Part shown: positions 1-12,574 of the stretch, piece after piece
Position numbering within the stretch: the stretch's first letter is position 1
How the letters are laid out: the number at the start of each line of letters is the position of its first letter
DNA from: Raphanus sativus
Taxonomy: Eukaryota > Streptophyta > Magnoliopsida > Brassicales > Brassicaceae
Assembly (NCBI RefSeq): GCF_000801105.2
Contig: NC_079519.1
Span: forward strand, 29,363,288-29,427,287
DNA: 64,000 nt
Reading direction: 5' to 3'
Made by a program: the position numbers and the translations under genes
Notes under the pieces: model-generated
Told to the model about the DNA's origin: nothing
Database searches by the model: none
What the model saw: only the letters and a program-made list of their open reading frames with translations

Positions 1-247
1 AATGACATACGATGCCAACGCACAAATGACCAGAACCCAAAAACCTATTACGAGAGAGTGTAAATCCAGATCAAAAGACACCAAGCAAGAAACCGTGAGC
101 AAGAGTAAAACAGAGAACAAAGAAGCTCGCAAGAATTGTTGATATTAAAGCCACACTTGCTGTCTTAAAAATCCAACGAACCAGTCATTTTTATTAGGCT
201 ATTATTTTTAAGTTTAACATTTAATTATAGTCTTAAATTCTATCTAA

Positions 248-2609
248 CTAGTGGTATTCCGGCGCTACGCGCCGGGTTCATATGTTGTATTCTTACATGA
301 ATTTATAATTTATTATATGATTTTATTAAATAAAATATTCTAAAAATATAAAATGAAAATATGTATAAAAATGATATTTTCTGATCTTTTCGATAGTGGT
401 TAGTGGAGATGGGAATTTAATTCAAATCCCGGGGGCTCCGCCCCGTTTGATCTGCCGCGAAGCGGGTGCGAATCGATCGGTTTAAAATTTTTAAACTGCG
501 AGTGCGGGTGTAGGTTAAGATTAGTTTAAGCGGAGTGGGTGTGGGTCAGCCAAATATGAGTCATGGGTACCCGCCGACCCGCAAATTCAAAAAAAAGTTT
601 TTTATTTTTTTTTATTTTTCGTAAAAATATATAAACATATAAAATATTTTTATAATTTTAGTTAAAATGTATTATTTTAATATTATTTTTAATAGTCAAT
701 ATATAATGAAAATAATTAATATATAATTAAAATAATTAGTTTTTAATATAATTATTATTGCCCGCGGGTAAGACGGTTTACCTACGGGTTTTGGCGGGGT
801 AGATGCGGATTTAAGATTTTTGGTCATACGGATCATGTGGGTCGAATTTATGAAAGTGATATAGATTGTTGACTATGGAGAATCATAGAGGCTCTATTCT
901 GCATAGTCAACAACAAATATAAAGAAAACCTATAAACCGTGATTTTGAAACCCAACCTAGACACTGAATCTGACGATTGATCGGGTCACTGAATTGACCG
1001 GATCAATGAATTATTGGACCAACCGTTGATGAACCGCATCTTAATAGATGAATTAATTTTATTATATAATAATATATTAGCTATGAAAATTTTATATAAT
1101 AGTTAATAATTTGAAATGTTTTCTAAACATAAAATAATAGTTTGGATATTTATCTATTTTATGCTTAAAACATTTAGAAAATACTTAACCTTGGTTTCTA
1201 TATTTTTATCTTCATTTGACATACAAAATATTAAGAAATAGTTTAGACTATTTAAAAAATTTGTAACATAAGAGTTATGACATCTAAAAAATCAAGACAT
1301 ACAATTCACAAATATTTATGTCGAATATGAATAATAAATTAAACTTCGAATGCAAAATAAACCAAAATTAAAACATCATATCAGTAAATTGTCAATAACA
1401 AAAATAAATTAACACCAAATCACATTAACTAATTTTGATTTTCTCTAAATTTTAATACTTACCAACAGCTCGCCATGTTCTTGTTCTTCAACAATTCAAA
1501 ACATGTTTTGTAATCCACATGATCATATGATCTTATTCTTTTTGATATGTAAATTAAAAATGTAATGACTTGTTATAAACTAAGTTAAATAAAAAATAAC
1601 TTACTCAATTTTCTTGCAAACGTAAATTGTAATGTAGAGGAATAATAAGCTTGATCGTCCTTGAGTTTGTTTTACGGATGTGCGGGTCGAGCACGATCAC
1701 GCTTACTCACCTTCCTTGTAAACGTAAATTGTAGTGTAGAAGAATAGGAAGACGGTAATAAAACTGAAAAAAAATCTAACTTTATAATTGGAAATTTATA
1801 ATATAAAACATAATTTAAAACATAACTAAAAACTAAAAAATAAAAATTATCTATTGATTCAACCAGTGGTGTAATCGGTATTGGATTTCGGGTTTTAGTG
1901 AGTTTTTTGAGGTTTTAAATTGGGGTTTTAAATTTGGGGTTTTTTTTTCACAAAGCTCAAACAAGATTTATATTGGGTCGCGAAGTTTACCGGTTCAACA
2001 GTGGTTCCGGTTCGGGTTCAAAACACAGTTATAAACGCTTGAGCTTTTATGAAGAAAAGTTTAAAACCCTAATGTCTTTCATAATTAACATTAAAACCTA
2101 TTAAATATAATTTAAGAAAAGATTTTAATTATTAAAAAAAGTGTTCCAAATGACATTGGTTTCTTTCTAGGGAAGAAAAAAACTCAACTTTGTTATATTA
2201 GATAATTGGAAATTTAGAATATAAAACAGAATTTAAAATATAACTAAAACTAAAAAAATAAAAATTATCTATTGGTTCAACCAGTGGTGTAACCGGTATG
2301 GGGTTTTGGGTTTCAGTGAGTTTTTGGAAGTTTTAATTGGGGTTTTAAATTTTGGTTTTTTCACAAAACTCAAATCCGATTCATATTGGGCCGGAGAGTT
2401 TACCGATTCAATAGTGGCTCTGGTTCGGGTTCAAAACACTGTTATAAATGCTTGGATTTTCTTGAGGAAAATTTTCAAAAACCAATGTCTTTCATAACTA
2501 ACATTAAAACCTATTAAATATAAATTAAGAAAAAAAATTATTAAAAACAGTATGCCACATGGCATTAAAACTCCAAAGAAGAAAAAAAAGCCAACTTTAT
2601 TATATAAGA
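248..2609 (-). mobile_element. Non-autonomous Helitron with duplicated 5' end
   Basis: Read on the minus strand, the element starts TCTTATATAATAAAGTTGG at 2609. It ends with a 7-bp GC-rich hairpin (plus-strand arms 259-265 and 269-275, loop TAC), a short spacer and CTAG at 251-248. The flanks are A at the 5' side and T at the 3' side, as expected for Helitron insertion between A and T. No Rep/helicase coding is visible. The 5' region is tandemly repeated (see next entry). Ends and hairpin are read directly; that both ends belong to one element is inference. Confidence 0.6.
1787..2609. repeat. Two tandem ~410-bp units
   Basis: Two diverged direct repeats, about 1787-2199 and 2200-2609. Both contain the words 'attatctattg.ttcaaccagtg' and 'cattaaaacctattaaatat' at matching spacing. 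Each unit ends in a Helitron-like 5' terminus (minus strand), so the element has at least two potential starts. The single short reading frame here (2306-2497) is not supported as a gene. Confidence 0.7.
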
Positions 2610-2713
2610 TATCATATAATGAGGGTAAGAAATTATATTAATGCTTATGCACTAAAAGAAATTTCAGTGAATTCTAAGTGTATACTAGATTTTGATCCGC
2701 CTTTAAAAAGAGT

Positions 2714-2813
2714 NNNNNNNNNNNNNNNNNNNNNNNNNNNNNNNNNNNNNNNNNNNNNNNNNNNNNNNNNNNNNNNNNNNNNNNNNNNNNNNNNNNNNNN
2801 NNNNNNNNNNNNN
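2714..2813. other. Assembly gap (100 N)
   Basis: Exactly 100 N, the conventional placeholder for a scaffold gap of unknown length. The short open frame running into it is an artefact. Confidence 0.98.
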
Positions 2814-3580
2814 TAAATATTTAGGAAACAAAATTTTTAGAAAAATCTAAGAAATGAATTATATTTAGTACTCATTAATGTAATTGCAAAATAATAACTT
2901 TTTATTGGTTGCAAATAATGCTGACAAAAAGATATATACAGTTTTTGTAATCAATTGGTAAAGTTAAGGGAATAATCATAGTAAATATTCTGTTTTAGTA
3001 GTATAGACCTATTGAAAACTATTTAAAATATTGAAAATAAACAATTCCTTTAAGAAAAGGCAAATATTTATCATTTTCTAATTAGTTTAGGCTTTATTAT
3101 TTAAAATTAATTAATTTATTTATAATAGAATACTATTATTGTATTTATAAGATATTTAAGAAGGATCTTACCGTTAAAGTTTTGAAGAACTTTCCTCATT
3201 CTTTTCCGACACATCCGTCTTTTTCGTTCTGACACATTCCTATCGTTTTTCAAGTAAATAAAATCTAATTTTCTGGGCTTAGCTTTTCTTTCAGTTTCAG
3301 ATCTCATTTGATTTGGGCTTTGGTCATTTGGGTTATTCTTTTTATTTGAAACTTTAGAATAAATTTAAATGTTTTCCAAAATAAAATAGGTTAGAAATAA
3401 AATAGTTCATTTTTATTCAAAAGAAATCGCTTTATTAATTAACTAAAAATGTATAAAATTAATAATAGTTACATTTACATTTACGCAACCAAGCACTTAA
3501 CTAAACCAATAAACCTTAAATCCTAAATTCCTTAACCCAAATTAAAAAAAAAAAGGAAAAAGAAAGAAAAAGGAAAGTAT
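2814..3580. other. AT-rich intergenic, no gene seen
   Basis: I see no coding pattern, terminal repeats or RNA gene. It is the upstream region of the GeBP-like gene and becomes A/G-rich just before the 5' UTR. Confidence 0.5.
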
Positions 3581-3660
3581 CTATTGGAAGACAGCAACAC
3601 ACTTCCTCTTTATATTCCCTTCTCTCTAAACTGTACTTGCCCTCCCACAGACACACAAAA

Positions 3661-3669
3661 AAACCCTAA
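3661..3669 (+). promoter_or_regulatory. telo-box (AAACCCTAA)
   Basis: AAACCCTAA lies 28 bp upstream of the ATG of the GeBP-like gene. Telo-boxes are common in 5' regions of plant translation- and growth-related genes. The match is direct; a function is inference. Confidence 0.4.
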
Positions 3670-3696
3670 AACCACTTCTCCTCGAAGCTGCCCCCA

Positions 3697-4869
3697 ATGT
3701 CGAAGAAGCGTAACCCTCTCGAAGATCCACCCGCCGCATCCTCAAGCGACGACGAAGAAGTCGAGTCTTCCGCCGAGGAAGAAGAAGAAGAAGAGGACGA
3801 CGACTCCTCATCCGAAGAAGACGCTCCCGCCAAACCTCCTTCCTCCTCCGCCGCCGCCGTCACAATCGCCGTCCCAGGCAAACCCACCGCCTCCCTCCCC
3901 GCCGCCACACAAGCCTCCGATTCAGAGTCCGGATCCGAGACCGAGACCGACTCCGAATCTGAGCCCGAGCAGCCAACGAAAAACAAGGGATCTGGCAAAG
4001 CCATCCTCACCGCCAAGCCCGCTCCTCCTCCTCCTCCGGTTGCCCTAGCTCTACCGGCGAAGAAATCAGGAGCGAAGCGGCCTAGCGAAGTCTCCTCTTC
4101 CAAGGAGACGACGAACTCGAAGCGAGTCAAGAAGGATGTTGAGGATAAGAAGATGGGAGAGGACTCAAAGAAGCCCGGCGCCTTTCAGAGGCTATGGACG
4201 GAGGAAGACGAGATTGCCGTGTTACAAGGTATGATCGATTTCAAGAAGGAGACGGGGAAGTCTCCTTACGAGGACACTAATGTGTACTATGATTATATCA
4301 AGAAGTCTATTAGCTTTGAGGTTAGCAAGAACCAGTTTATGGATAAGATTAGGAGCTTAAGGAAAAAGTACATTGGTAAAGAGAAACCGTCATTCACCAA
4401 ACCTCATGATCAGAAGTCTTATAGGTTGTGTCAGTACATCTGGGGACCTGATGGGATGGGTCTTGAGTCGGCTGTTAAGTCGAACGGCGCGTCGAAAAAG
4501 AGCCAGAAGAAGACTAAGAAGCTCGACTCCGTGAAGCAGGAGCTTTCTTTTGGCGGCGCCTCGCCCAATGGTAAAGCGGTTGTTGGTGATGATGAGGAGA
4601 AAGATGTGGAGTCGTCTGTTGCTGCTAAGAAGCATGATTGGTTCGAGAACTCGTTTCTTGTTAAGGGGATTGTGGGGTTTGGTGTTGATGAGCATTGTGT
4701 GAAACAGAGGTGGAGTTTGGTTCCGGTGGAGACCAAGAAGAAGGTTGAAGAGAAGCTTAAGCTGTTGCAGGCCAAGGAAATCGAGTATGTGTTGCAGAAG
4801 ACTGAGGTTTTGCATGAAGTGACCTCTATGATCGCTGAAGCTTCTAAGAACAAGCTGTTAGATATATAA
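3697..4869 (+). CDS. GeBP/storekeeper-type transcription factor
   Basis: An intronless 390-aa protein. Residues 1-100 are extremely acidic and Ser-rich (E/D runs). A basic, Pro-rich linker follows (100-155). The DUF573 DNA-binding domain lies at about 162-251, starting FQRLWTEEDEIAVLQGMIDF and including the typical YYDYIKKS and QFMDKIRSLRKKY words. The C terminus (about 300-390) has a conserved block with a heptad-like KKKVEEKLKLLQAKEIEYV helix that probably dimerises. The family (GeBP, STKL) are plant nuclear regulators linked to trichome development, cytokinin and sugar signalling. The closest remembered Arabidopsis match is At1g61730, which fits the collinear neighbours bHLH112 and PBL15. 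The start is the first ATG after a C/T-rich leader. No disruption is seen. Confidence 0.93.
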   Translation: MSKKRNPLEDPPAASSSDDEEVESSAEEEEEEEDDDSSSEEDAPAKPPSSSAAAVTIAVPGKPTASLPAATQASDSESGSETETDSESEPEQPTKNKGSGKAILTAKPAPPPPPVALALPAKKSGAKRPSEVSSSKETTNSKRVKKDVEDKKMGEDSKKPGAFQRLWTEEDEIAVLQGMIDFKKETGKSPYEDTNVYYDYIKKSISFEVSKNQFMDKIRSLRKKYIGKEKPSFTKPHDQKSYRLCQYIWGPDGMGLESAVKSNGASKKSQKKTKKLDSVKQELSFGGASPNGKAVVGDDEEKDVESSVAAKKHDWFENSFLVKGIVGFGVDEHCVKQRWSLVPVETKKKVEEKLKLLQAKEIEYVLQKTEVLHEVTSMIAEASKNKLLDI

Positions 4870-5448
4870 GATCGAGTGCAAATGCCTCTCTTTTGTTTTT
4901 GTTTTTATTCCCTGTTATGATCTATCTATGTAGTTTTCTGGTTTATTTTGATGGTTTTCTCTCATATGAAACTTCTCTGTTTTGGTTTTGTTGGTTATAT
5001 ATAAAAGCACCATTGAAGTAGATTCTGTCAATGCCTGACGCAGTTAGGTGATGAAATATGAACAAGGTATGAGTGATACAAATTTCTATCATTTGGTATA
5101 GATTTGCTCCACACTAAAACCTAAAGATAGAAGAACTAAAGATACTTTATGAGCCATTTAATCATCTTATATTGTCACTGATGTGGGACGTAACTCTTTC
5201 AAAGCAACTAAAACTCGAAGGTAGAAACCATACAAAATATAGCGTGTAAATGGAAGTGATCAATAAGTCTTTGGAAAGACATTAATGTTCTATTGTTACC
5301 AATGTGGGAGGTAACATAAAGTTATTATAAGGACTAAAATGATAAATATAAATGTTAACAAAATTATATAGAAGACACATAATTGTGAGAAATTAAAAAA
5401 TACGAAATTTTAAATATAAAGTTTTGTACAGAGAATCTCAATAACTTC
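4870..5448. other. 3' flank of GeBP-like gene
   Basis: T-rich probable 3' UTR to about 5000, then unique AT-rich DNA holding two copies of a 'aatgtggga(c/g)gtaac' motif (5180s and 5300s) of the kind found in old LTR debris. No gene is seen. Confidence 0.4.
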
Positions 5449-5450
5449 TA

Positions 5451-5686
5451 CTCCCTCTGTTTTTTAAAGATAGATATTTTAAAAAAATAAATTGTTTCAC
5501 AAAATTGTATTTTTTATGTTTCCTATATAAAAATTGCAAATTTCAATAAAATTGATTGAATTTATTGAAAGACTATTGGTTAAAATGCATTGGAATTTGA
5601 TAATTTTTAAAAATGATGTATAGTTAATGTGTTTTCTTAATATGTGTGAAAACACCAAAACATACATTTTTAAAAAACAGACGGAG
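5451..5686. mobile_element. Stowaway-type MITE
   Basis: A 236-bp element with inverted ends: CTCCCTCTGTTTTTTAAA at the left and TTTTAAAAAACAGACGGAG at the right. It is flanked by the TA dinucleotide (5449-5450 and 5687-5688), the target duplication of Tc1/mariner Stowaway elements. It has no coding capacity and an AT-rich interior. Confidence 0.85.
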
Positions 5687-5688
5687 TA

Positions 5689-6299
5689 TTATTCAAAATC
5701 TTATAATTTAAAGTATTGAGCTGCTCTCAGAGAACGTAAGCCTTATATTTAAAGTTTTTGTTGGAAATGTTCCAAAAGGTTTTATCACTGAAGATTTCTA
5801 AAAGAATTTGTAAGAAATTAAATAATTAGATAAAAAAGTTGCAACGATCTGTCTACAACGGCCGGATTTAAAATCATGTAGCATGAGCTGGGGGAGCCTG
5901 GGATGTTGCCATATTGGACGATGTGCTTGAAAGCTAGTGTTAATAAAAAAAAATTGGAAGTAGTGATGAGATTTGTGGGTTTCGACATTTATACGAGCTT
6001 TTTGGTAGAAAAAGGAAGAAGGAGAAGAACAATTTAATGTGAAGTTGTTGAAGATTTATTAAAGGACGTTAAAAAGAAGCTTTGTCATATAGTTTGAATG
6101 TCGATCATTGGCGCTATGAATGTGGTTTCAGGGAAGCAGGGCTAGTTATGGTAACCAGGTAATGCGAGACTACAAAGAAAAAGGTGAAAGCTTGAGGGAG
6201 CCGATGCCGATCTCAAAAGTTGCGCTTCAAGCCTTACGATTATATTTTGTTAGTAATAAACAACTATTCTACTATTCATTCTTGAAGTGATTTGGGTAA
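5689..6299. other. Intergenic, no gene seen
   Basis: A less AT-rich patch at 5860-6220 (for example 'gagctgggggagcctggg') looks like transposon or old gene debris. I could not assign it to a family; frames are broken on both strands. Confidence 0.3.
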
Positions 6300-7000
6300 T
6301 TAAACCAGAATAGAACAAAAAAAAAAACAAAGATCTCTATAAAAAGATCGAGTAGTCCTAGCTAAATGATTAGCAATTCCGTTTTGAGGCCTTGGAATAT
6401 ACGATATTTTAAAATCCAGGAAGCATATCTGAAGAATCTGCAATATTTTCCGTTCTGTTGCAAAATTTTACCAAATTTAGGGTTCTTTCAGTTTCGTTGC
6501 AAAGTTTTGCCAAACTTGAAGTTTCTTCAGCATTTCAACCAGGTTTTGCATTCTGTCCCAAAATTCTAGCAATATAAATGTTTGAACATGTATTCCCTAG
6601 CCCATCTTAATGCATCTAGTTTTGTATGCAAAGAAGCTTCATGTCGCCTAAAATTCTAAGTCTCCATAAATTGGATATTTTTGAGCTGTCTTTCTAAACC
6701 CATCCACACCCACTAAATTGAGTTATAGAGGTCCATGAACCATCTACAATACAAATATTATCTAAGTTTAATACTCGTGGTTCCACAATAAGGTACACTT
6801 GCGGGGAAGCTAGTATTGCCTCACTTACTTTCTGCATGTCTTAACAAGTTCCAGAGGGTTCCTGTCTACTTCTCTAAAAGATTTATCGTTATGTGTCTTC
6901 CAAATGTACCATATTATCCAAAGATATGGATCTTTGTTCAATTCTTACTCCAATATGTTGTTCTTCCTCTAGAAGAGATAATCCATGTTCGCATAAATAC
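6300..7000 (-). pseudogene. LINE remnant (zf-RVT to RNase H)
   Basis: Read from about 7000 down to 6300 on the minus strand, with frame changes, the translation gives the end of a non-LTR reverse transcriptase ORF. First comes a W-rich 'WIIWFIWK'-like stretch. An RNase H start DGSWTS then follows at about 6735-6760, and the RNase H tail YIPRPQNGIANHLARTTRS lies around 6350-6410. Stops and frameshifts throughout show an old dead copy. I see no clear poly(A) tail or target duplication. Confidence 0.6.
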
Positions 7001-7292
7001 TAGGTAACAGGAAAATGTCAGAGCTAGTTGGAGTCGTTGATAGAGACCATACTTTGAGTGATGGTAGACATTCGAAGCAAAAAAATTAAAGTGAAAGCAA
7101 AATATTTATACGGTTATGGATCAAGCTCTAGAAATAAACAAAAACAATGCAAGATTATTTTTCTTTAACAAATTTATTTTACTAGAAATTATAGTTCCAA
7201 ATATGTTTATATATTTTATATATTTATAATTTTTTTTTTTTGTTTTTGAGGGATGCTAAGATTTTTGAATTGGAAAAAAATGATGACCCACA

Positions 7293-7478
7293 TCTACATT
7301 ATTTTAATTAGGAAATTTAAATTTATATCATAATATTTTATTAAAATTTTAATTTTTATTATAACTGTAAAAATTAATTTTCAATCTAGTTGTATTTAAT
7401 ATTACAAATATATTATTTAATATTAAAAATTAAAAATATAAAATAAATATCCGTCCGGTCGGACGAATCAAAATCTAG
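7293..7478 (+). mobile_element. Helitron 3' end, short element
   Basis: A perfect 6-bp hairpin CGTCCG-GT-CGGACG (7452-7465) is followed nine bases later by CTAG at 7475-7478 and a T flank, a canonical Helitron 3' terminus. The 5' end is uncertain. TCTACATTATTTTAATTAGG at 7293, preceded by A, is the best candidate and would give a 186-bp element. Confidence 0.45.
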
Positions 7479-7758
7479 TAGTAATTAATACAGATAATTT
7501 TTTTTTTTGAAACAAGGGAGAAACATATTGTAGATAAAATGTAGATTCTTCAGTTTAATGTATTTCGCCTTGATGCAATCAACTATCCATTTCGCATTCT
7601 TATCTCCTTCAACATGACATGTTTTTTTTTTTTATCTTCAAAAAAAACATGTCACCAAAGAATTGGTTTGTTTCTGTTCTTGACTTCAAGTAAAATAAGG
7701 GTGAAAAAGACTTCAAGTAAGTTTAGATTGGCCCAGTTACAAAAAAACGTTTAGATTG

Positions 7759-7970
7759 GTAACAAAGTAGGTGTCGCAGGGTGGTGAGGCGGTTCGGAAA
7801 AATTATAAGGGATCTGAGTTCAAAACTTTATACTTAGACATTCTATGTGATAGGGGTATTTAACTTTTTTTACTTGCGAATAACCCAATCTATTTAACTT
7901 CGATGGATAAATTTTTAAAGATTAGTCAATTAAATTTTGGTCCGTCGTATATTCTGGATCAACAAAAAAA
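7759..7970 (+). mobile_element. tRNA-derived SINE
   Basis: A 212-bp insertion flanked by the perfect 10-bp duplication GTTTAGATTG (7749-7758 and 7971-7980). Near the start is a pol III box A-like word (GTGGTGAGGCGG) and 40-50 bp later a box B-like GAGTTCAAAAC. The 3' end is 'ggatcaacaaaaaaa'. This is the expected structure of a Brassicaceae tRNA-related SINE. The subfamily is not identified. Confidence 0.75.
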
Positions 7971-8021
7971 GTTTAGATTGCAAAAATTTTATGTATTACA
8001 AATGGAAGGGAAATATATAAA

Positions 8022-9334
8022 TCTATCTTATTAAAACAGAAACATTACAACTTTCTTCTAGATAGATTTTTAAATTGGACCTCATAAAATTAATGCTATT
8101 AATGCTATATTAACCCATATTATTAGACGTCCCTTTTTATACTCCGATTTAGCAACCATTATTTATAACAACCATCACCTAATTATTATACAGTCACTAC
8201 ACATGTTTTCTTATATTACTTAATATTATATTATAAGCTACATACATCCACTAACATATTACACTAACATATTATAGTATAATATAGATTACTAAAATAC
8301 TATAAGATTGATTTTTAATAATACATCGATTAACATATTATATTATAAATCTGTGGGACAGCATAAAAACATTTTACGATGTTTATTTTTTATACTATGG
8401 TTTAATTACGTTATATCTTTTTTATTAACCATTAATTATTAACCTACATAGTTCAAAATTCAAGCAGTTTTCAACATGGTTTAAAATATTTCTTATTTAT
8501 AATCTCTCTTATAGTCTTTCTTATGATTAAACCATAAAATAAAAGATATTATTTTAGAAGTTCCTATACATCATGTTGAACATTACAGTCCACCATTTGG
8601 AAATAGTAATCGTCTTTCGGTTATGAATTTGGTATCTATCTTATTTTTAAACGTGAATGAGTGGTAAATATTTTTCCCCAAGAACTTTAGATAAAAATCT
8701 TTATTTGATAGAAAGTTCATATATATTATATTCGAAAATAAATGATCAAAATTAATAGTTAATATATTTATTTTATTTAAATTTCCGGATTCAAAGAAGA
8801 TTCAAGATAAAAGGAAAATACATAACTTATATTTAGATTGTAAGCTTATATGTAAATATGCAAGCCCAAATTTTTATTTTGAACTAACTCATTATTACTT
8901 TAACCCAAATTTTATATAGCAAACCAATATACCATTAGGCCAAGTGTAGTTTACATCAAATACAGTCCATTTACATTCAAATATCAATAAAGTTTTCATA
9001 AATTTTATAGCATATCATTTTACATCTTATAAGTCTGTATATTTTATTTCTATTTGATCATTTTACAATTCTCAAGTCCGTATGTTTTATTTCGTTTATA
9101 CTAAAAATAAGATATCATGTTTTGGATTTGTGCGTTTTGAAGTATCAGCGAATTTATATCTATATTCCACCCATGGACAACTTTAAATACATATAGTTCC
9201 AATAAAATTAAATACATCACACAGACTAAGTATTATACAACTCAAAACTATGTAATTTAAAATAATATAAAACATATATATAAATTTCTTGAAGCAAAAG
9301 ATAAATCCGCGCAGGTGCGCGGATCATGATCTAG
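8022..9334 (+). mobile_element. Non-autonomous Helitron
   Basis: It starts TCTATCTTATTAAAACAGAA after an A (8021). It ends with hairpin CCGCGC-AGGT-GCGCGG (9307-9322), spacer ATCATGAT and CTAG (9331-9334) before a T. The 1.3-kb interior is AT-rich and non-coding. The ends are textbook Helitron termini, and the insertion is between A and T with no target duplication. Confidence 0.85.
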
Positions 9335-9599
9335 TTTGTGATTATATGATAATTATTATCAGATTTTGGGGTTTACCAAATGATTTTCTTAGGTTTGTAT
9401 ATACTCATGCATAAATTTAGAAAGAACAATTAAAGTGATTGCTCAAATTTTGTTTTCGTGCTTTACAAGTTCATCAAATTCAAAAAAATACAAAATGAAG
9501 TTAACATTTTGATCTTTCGAATTTTTTTTTGTTTGAATTTTTCTTTCTGATAAATTTTACTGGCTGATCCGGTTGATTTCGGGAAGAACATACTTAGTA

Positions 9600-9856
9600 C
9601 TCCTTCCGTTCCTGAAAGTAAGATTTTCTAGAGTTTTCACGTTTATTAAGACTATAATAAATATTTGCAATTTAATTTACTATTTTATCTTTTTATACAA
9701 GTTCCAATAACTATCTACCAATAAAATTTAATCGATTCTAATATTCATAATTAATGATCCTAAAAAATATACAAAAATACTTTAAAAATATAGAAAATCT
9801 ATCTTTGTGAAACAAAAATAAAATCCAAAAAATCCTACTTTCGGGAACGGAGGGAA
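9600..9856. mobile_element. Stowaway-like MITE
   Basis: Inverted ends CTCCTTCCGTTCCTGAAAGT (left) and CTACTTTCGGGAACGGAGGG (right, ending near 9853). TA is present at the left flank (9598-9599) and close to the right end. About 255 bp, non-coding. The right boundary is uncertain by a few bases because the last bases have diverged. Confidence 0.7.
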
Positions 9857-12558
9857 TATTATATAGTGGAGTGATTATCACACTGCTGATCCGAGTTTAC
9901 AATACCTTCTGACTAATATCAAGGAATGAACCGATAATTTGTTACGATTCACCATATAAATCATTTATGCTAAATTCCAAATATAGACTAACCAAATAAT
10001 GATAATTTAATTCTCAGAGAGAATCAAATTTAAAACCGATGCACAACTCCCAAGAGATTGTCACTAGATTACGACCACTAATTTTTTTATTTTGAATATT
10101 TTGATACCTTTCAATTTCATTGCTACATACTATAAATCTCATCAAACAAAATGCATAGGAAATTTGGTTTTTCAAAAGGAAAACAAAAACAAACGGACAA
10201 AACTAGAGTGGAAGCGTGGGGCGGCTCTTGTCCTGTCCTTGGCACGATATCTAGCGAAGTCGTATTGATCTTGAGTTCTAGGTTGACCTTGTATATATGT
10301 AAGAAATTAATAAAAAATACAAAGAGGATGAATTGGAGTCAACTTTACCTAAAAAATAAAATTTATCAGAAGACCGATACTTTTCACTGGTCAACCACGG
10401 ATCAGTAGCCACATAACCAAAGAAAGATGTTTTGACTATGCTTTTGTGCATTTAGCGTGTCAACTGATTATATTTTTGGAGTTGTCCATCACGTTTTCTC
10501 CAATTAAAGATAATACAAACTAATAAACTTTTATCTTAACAATCACAATTTTCATATCTTGCCAAATAAAAAGCAACTATACTTTAATCAGCACATCCAC
10601 ACATATATATTTTTCAAGCAATATGTTACTATTTATTTTTCATATCATCATTATATACCATATATATATTAACATATAACTAATCATATAATTGATCATA
10701 TAATTAATAATATTTTATACGTACTATTATATAAATAATTATATAATTAATAGTATTTTATATGTACTATCATATAAATAATCACATATTATATTTAAAA
10801 TTTAATATGAAATATAAAAACCATAGTTTAAGTTGTGTTAGAAATTGGGCTTTGTATTTATTTTTTCTACATACATTAAAAATATTTTTTATAATGGTTG
10901 TTGGAATATTTTAGTAAAAATCAATTTTAATATATGTATATTTTTGAATAAAATTTTGATATAAATTATTTTTAAATTATTATTTTGATTTAAAATATGT
11001 ATATAAAGTTTAAATTTTGTTTTACGATTATTTTCGACAAAAGATGTTCTAAAATAATTAGATATGATTATTTTCGTATAGTTAAAATTGACCGAGATAG
11101 ATAATTTCTCATAATATAATAGATTTCTAGTTTTCTTAATAACATAAAAAGGTGATGGAATAATCAAAGCATTAATACCTACACATTTTCAAAAAATAGT
11201 TGATGTTTTAGATGAAGGCACAAGAATTAAAACATACACAATTTTCTATAAAAAACACTAAAAATATTAGAAAAACATAATTCAACCAATCATAAAAAAT
11301 ACTATAAAACATCATTAGTCACATAGTTTTTTAACAAATTTAGAGTAATTTAAAAATATCAAATATAATGTATTTTAAACACCAAAAACTCTTCAAAATA
11401 TCATCTATTTTGAAACGGAAGAAATATACTGATATACATGTTTCCAAACAATATTATATTTTTTATACGGCTATCTATATTTCCAACAGATTCTCGAAAG
11501 TACTTTAGTTTTAATAATACAGATGATAAGTTTATAAGTTTGTGAGCCAATTAAAAGTATACTATTCCATGTTTTAATTTTAGAATTTGCAGTATACTTA
11601 ACCAAAACAAAAGGTTGATATAAAAGACTGATACTATTAAGCACAAAAATTACAGCCGTGCAAGCATATCATAAATTACAACTACAAATGACATTAGGTA
11701 TGGGCACGGATCAGATATCCGAGTTTTTTAAGGTATTTGTGATTTGCTTCGAATGTTACAGATATCTAATTTTTCGATTTGCTTTACTTCGAAAAATACG
11801 GATATTTGGAAAAACGGATATCCAAAAAATAAGTAGATATTTGTGGATACTTACGGATATCTTACTTGTTTTGATTTATACAAATAATCTTAAAAATTCA
11901 ATACAAATTTGTTTTGTAAAATATTTTTTGCATGATATAAAAGATAAAAATTAAAATAAATAGTGAATCTACATATTTTGTAAAATTTTAAACTTAGTTA
12001 ACAATTCTGATAATACAAAACTTAAGAAAAAAATATAATTGTCATAAATGTTTTCTTTCTTTTTATGTAATACTTTTATATAAGTAATAATGTGAATATA
12101 ATCTGGTAAATCATATGTTAAAATAATAATTATATAGTTTTATATATTTAAAATTTTAAATATAATAAAAATACATGTATTTATATATTGATGGATCTGA
12201 TCGGATATTCACTTCCCAAAATTTTGATATTTGTGATTTGCTTTGATTTTAACGGATAATTTTAGTATTTACTTTGCTTTAAAAGCTTTCGGATATCCTA
12301 AATTTTCGGATCGAATAGTAATGAATAACGAAATGAATCAAATTTAACGGATAAAATGTCCACGTAGTCTTTTTTTTTTGAACTGAACTATACATGACAC
12401 TACACAAAGGCTGTCACACTATAGTTGCAACATTTGTCGGGATATCGTGATAACGGAACTGCACAATAATAATTGGAATTAATAAAATTGGTCAATATTA
12501 AAATATTGGAAACATTGTGTTGAGTTGAAACCTTTTTGATTTGTTTTTTTTTTTCAAA
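9857..12558. other. AT-rich intergenic with repeat debris
   Basis: No gene is supported; the short frames at 10151, 10889 and 11658 lack any recognisable pattern. A 46-bp unit is repeated twice at about 10696-10790. The segment 11695-12370 is rich in the word 'ggatatcc' on both strands, starts TAGGTATGGGCACGGATC and ends near ATGTCCACGTA. It resembles a degenerate hAT-type non-autonomous element, but no 8-bp duplication was found. Confidence 0.4.
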
Positions 12559-12574
12559 GAAGACTCACGATATT

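Noticed and set aside
3584..4130. Overlapping open frames of 60-154 codons across the GeBP gene on both strands
   Set aside because: They are shadows of the GC-rich, repetitive acidic N-terminal coding region. Only the 390-aa frame has a recognisable domain.
7613..7660. Poly(T)/poly(A) pair flanked by 'acatgt' near 7620 as another microinsertion
   Set aside because: The flanks are an inverted rather than direct repeat, so it is a small palindrome and not a target duplication.
10151..10408. 85-codon plus-strand ORF
   Set aside because: No start context, domain or compositional support; isolated in AT-rich DNA.
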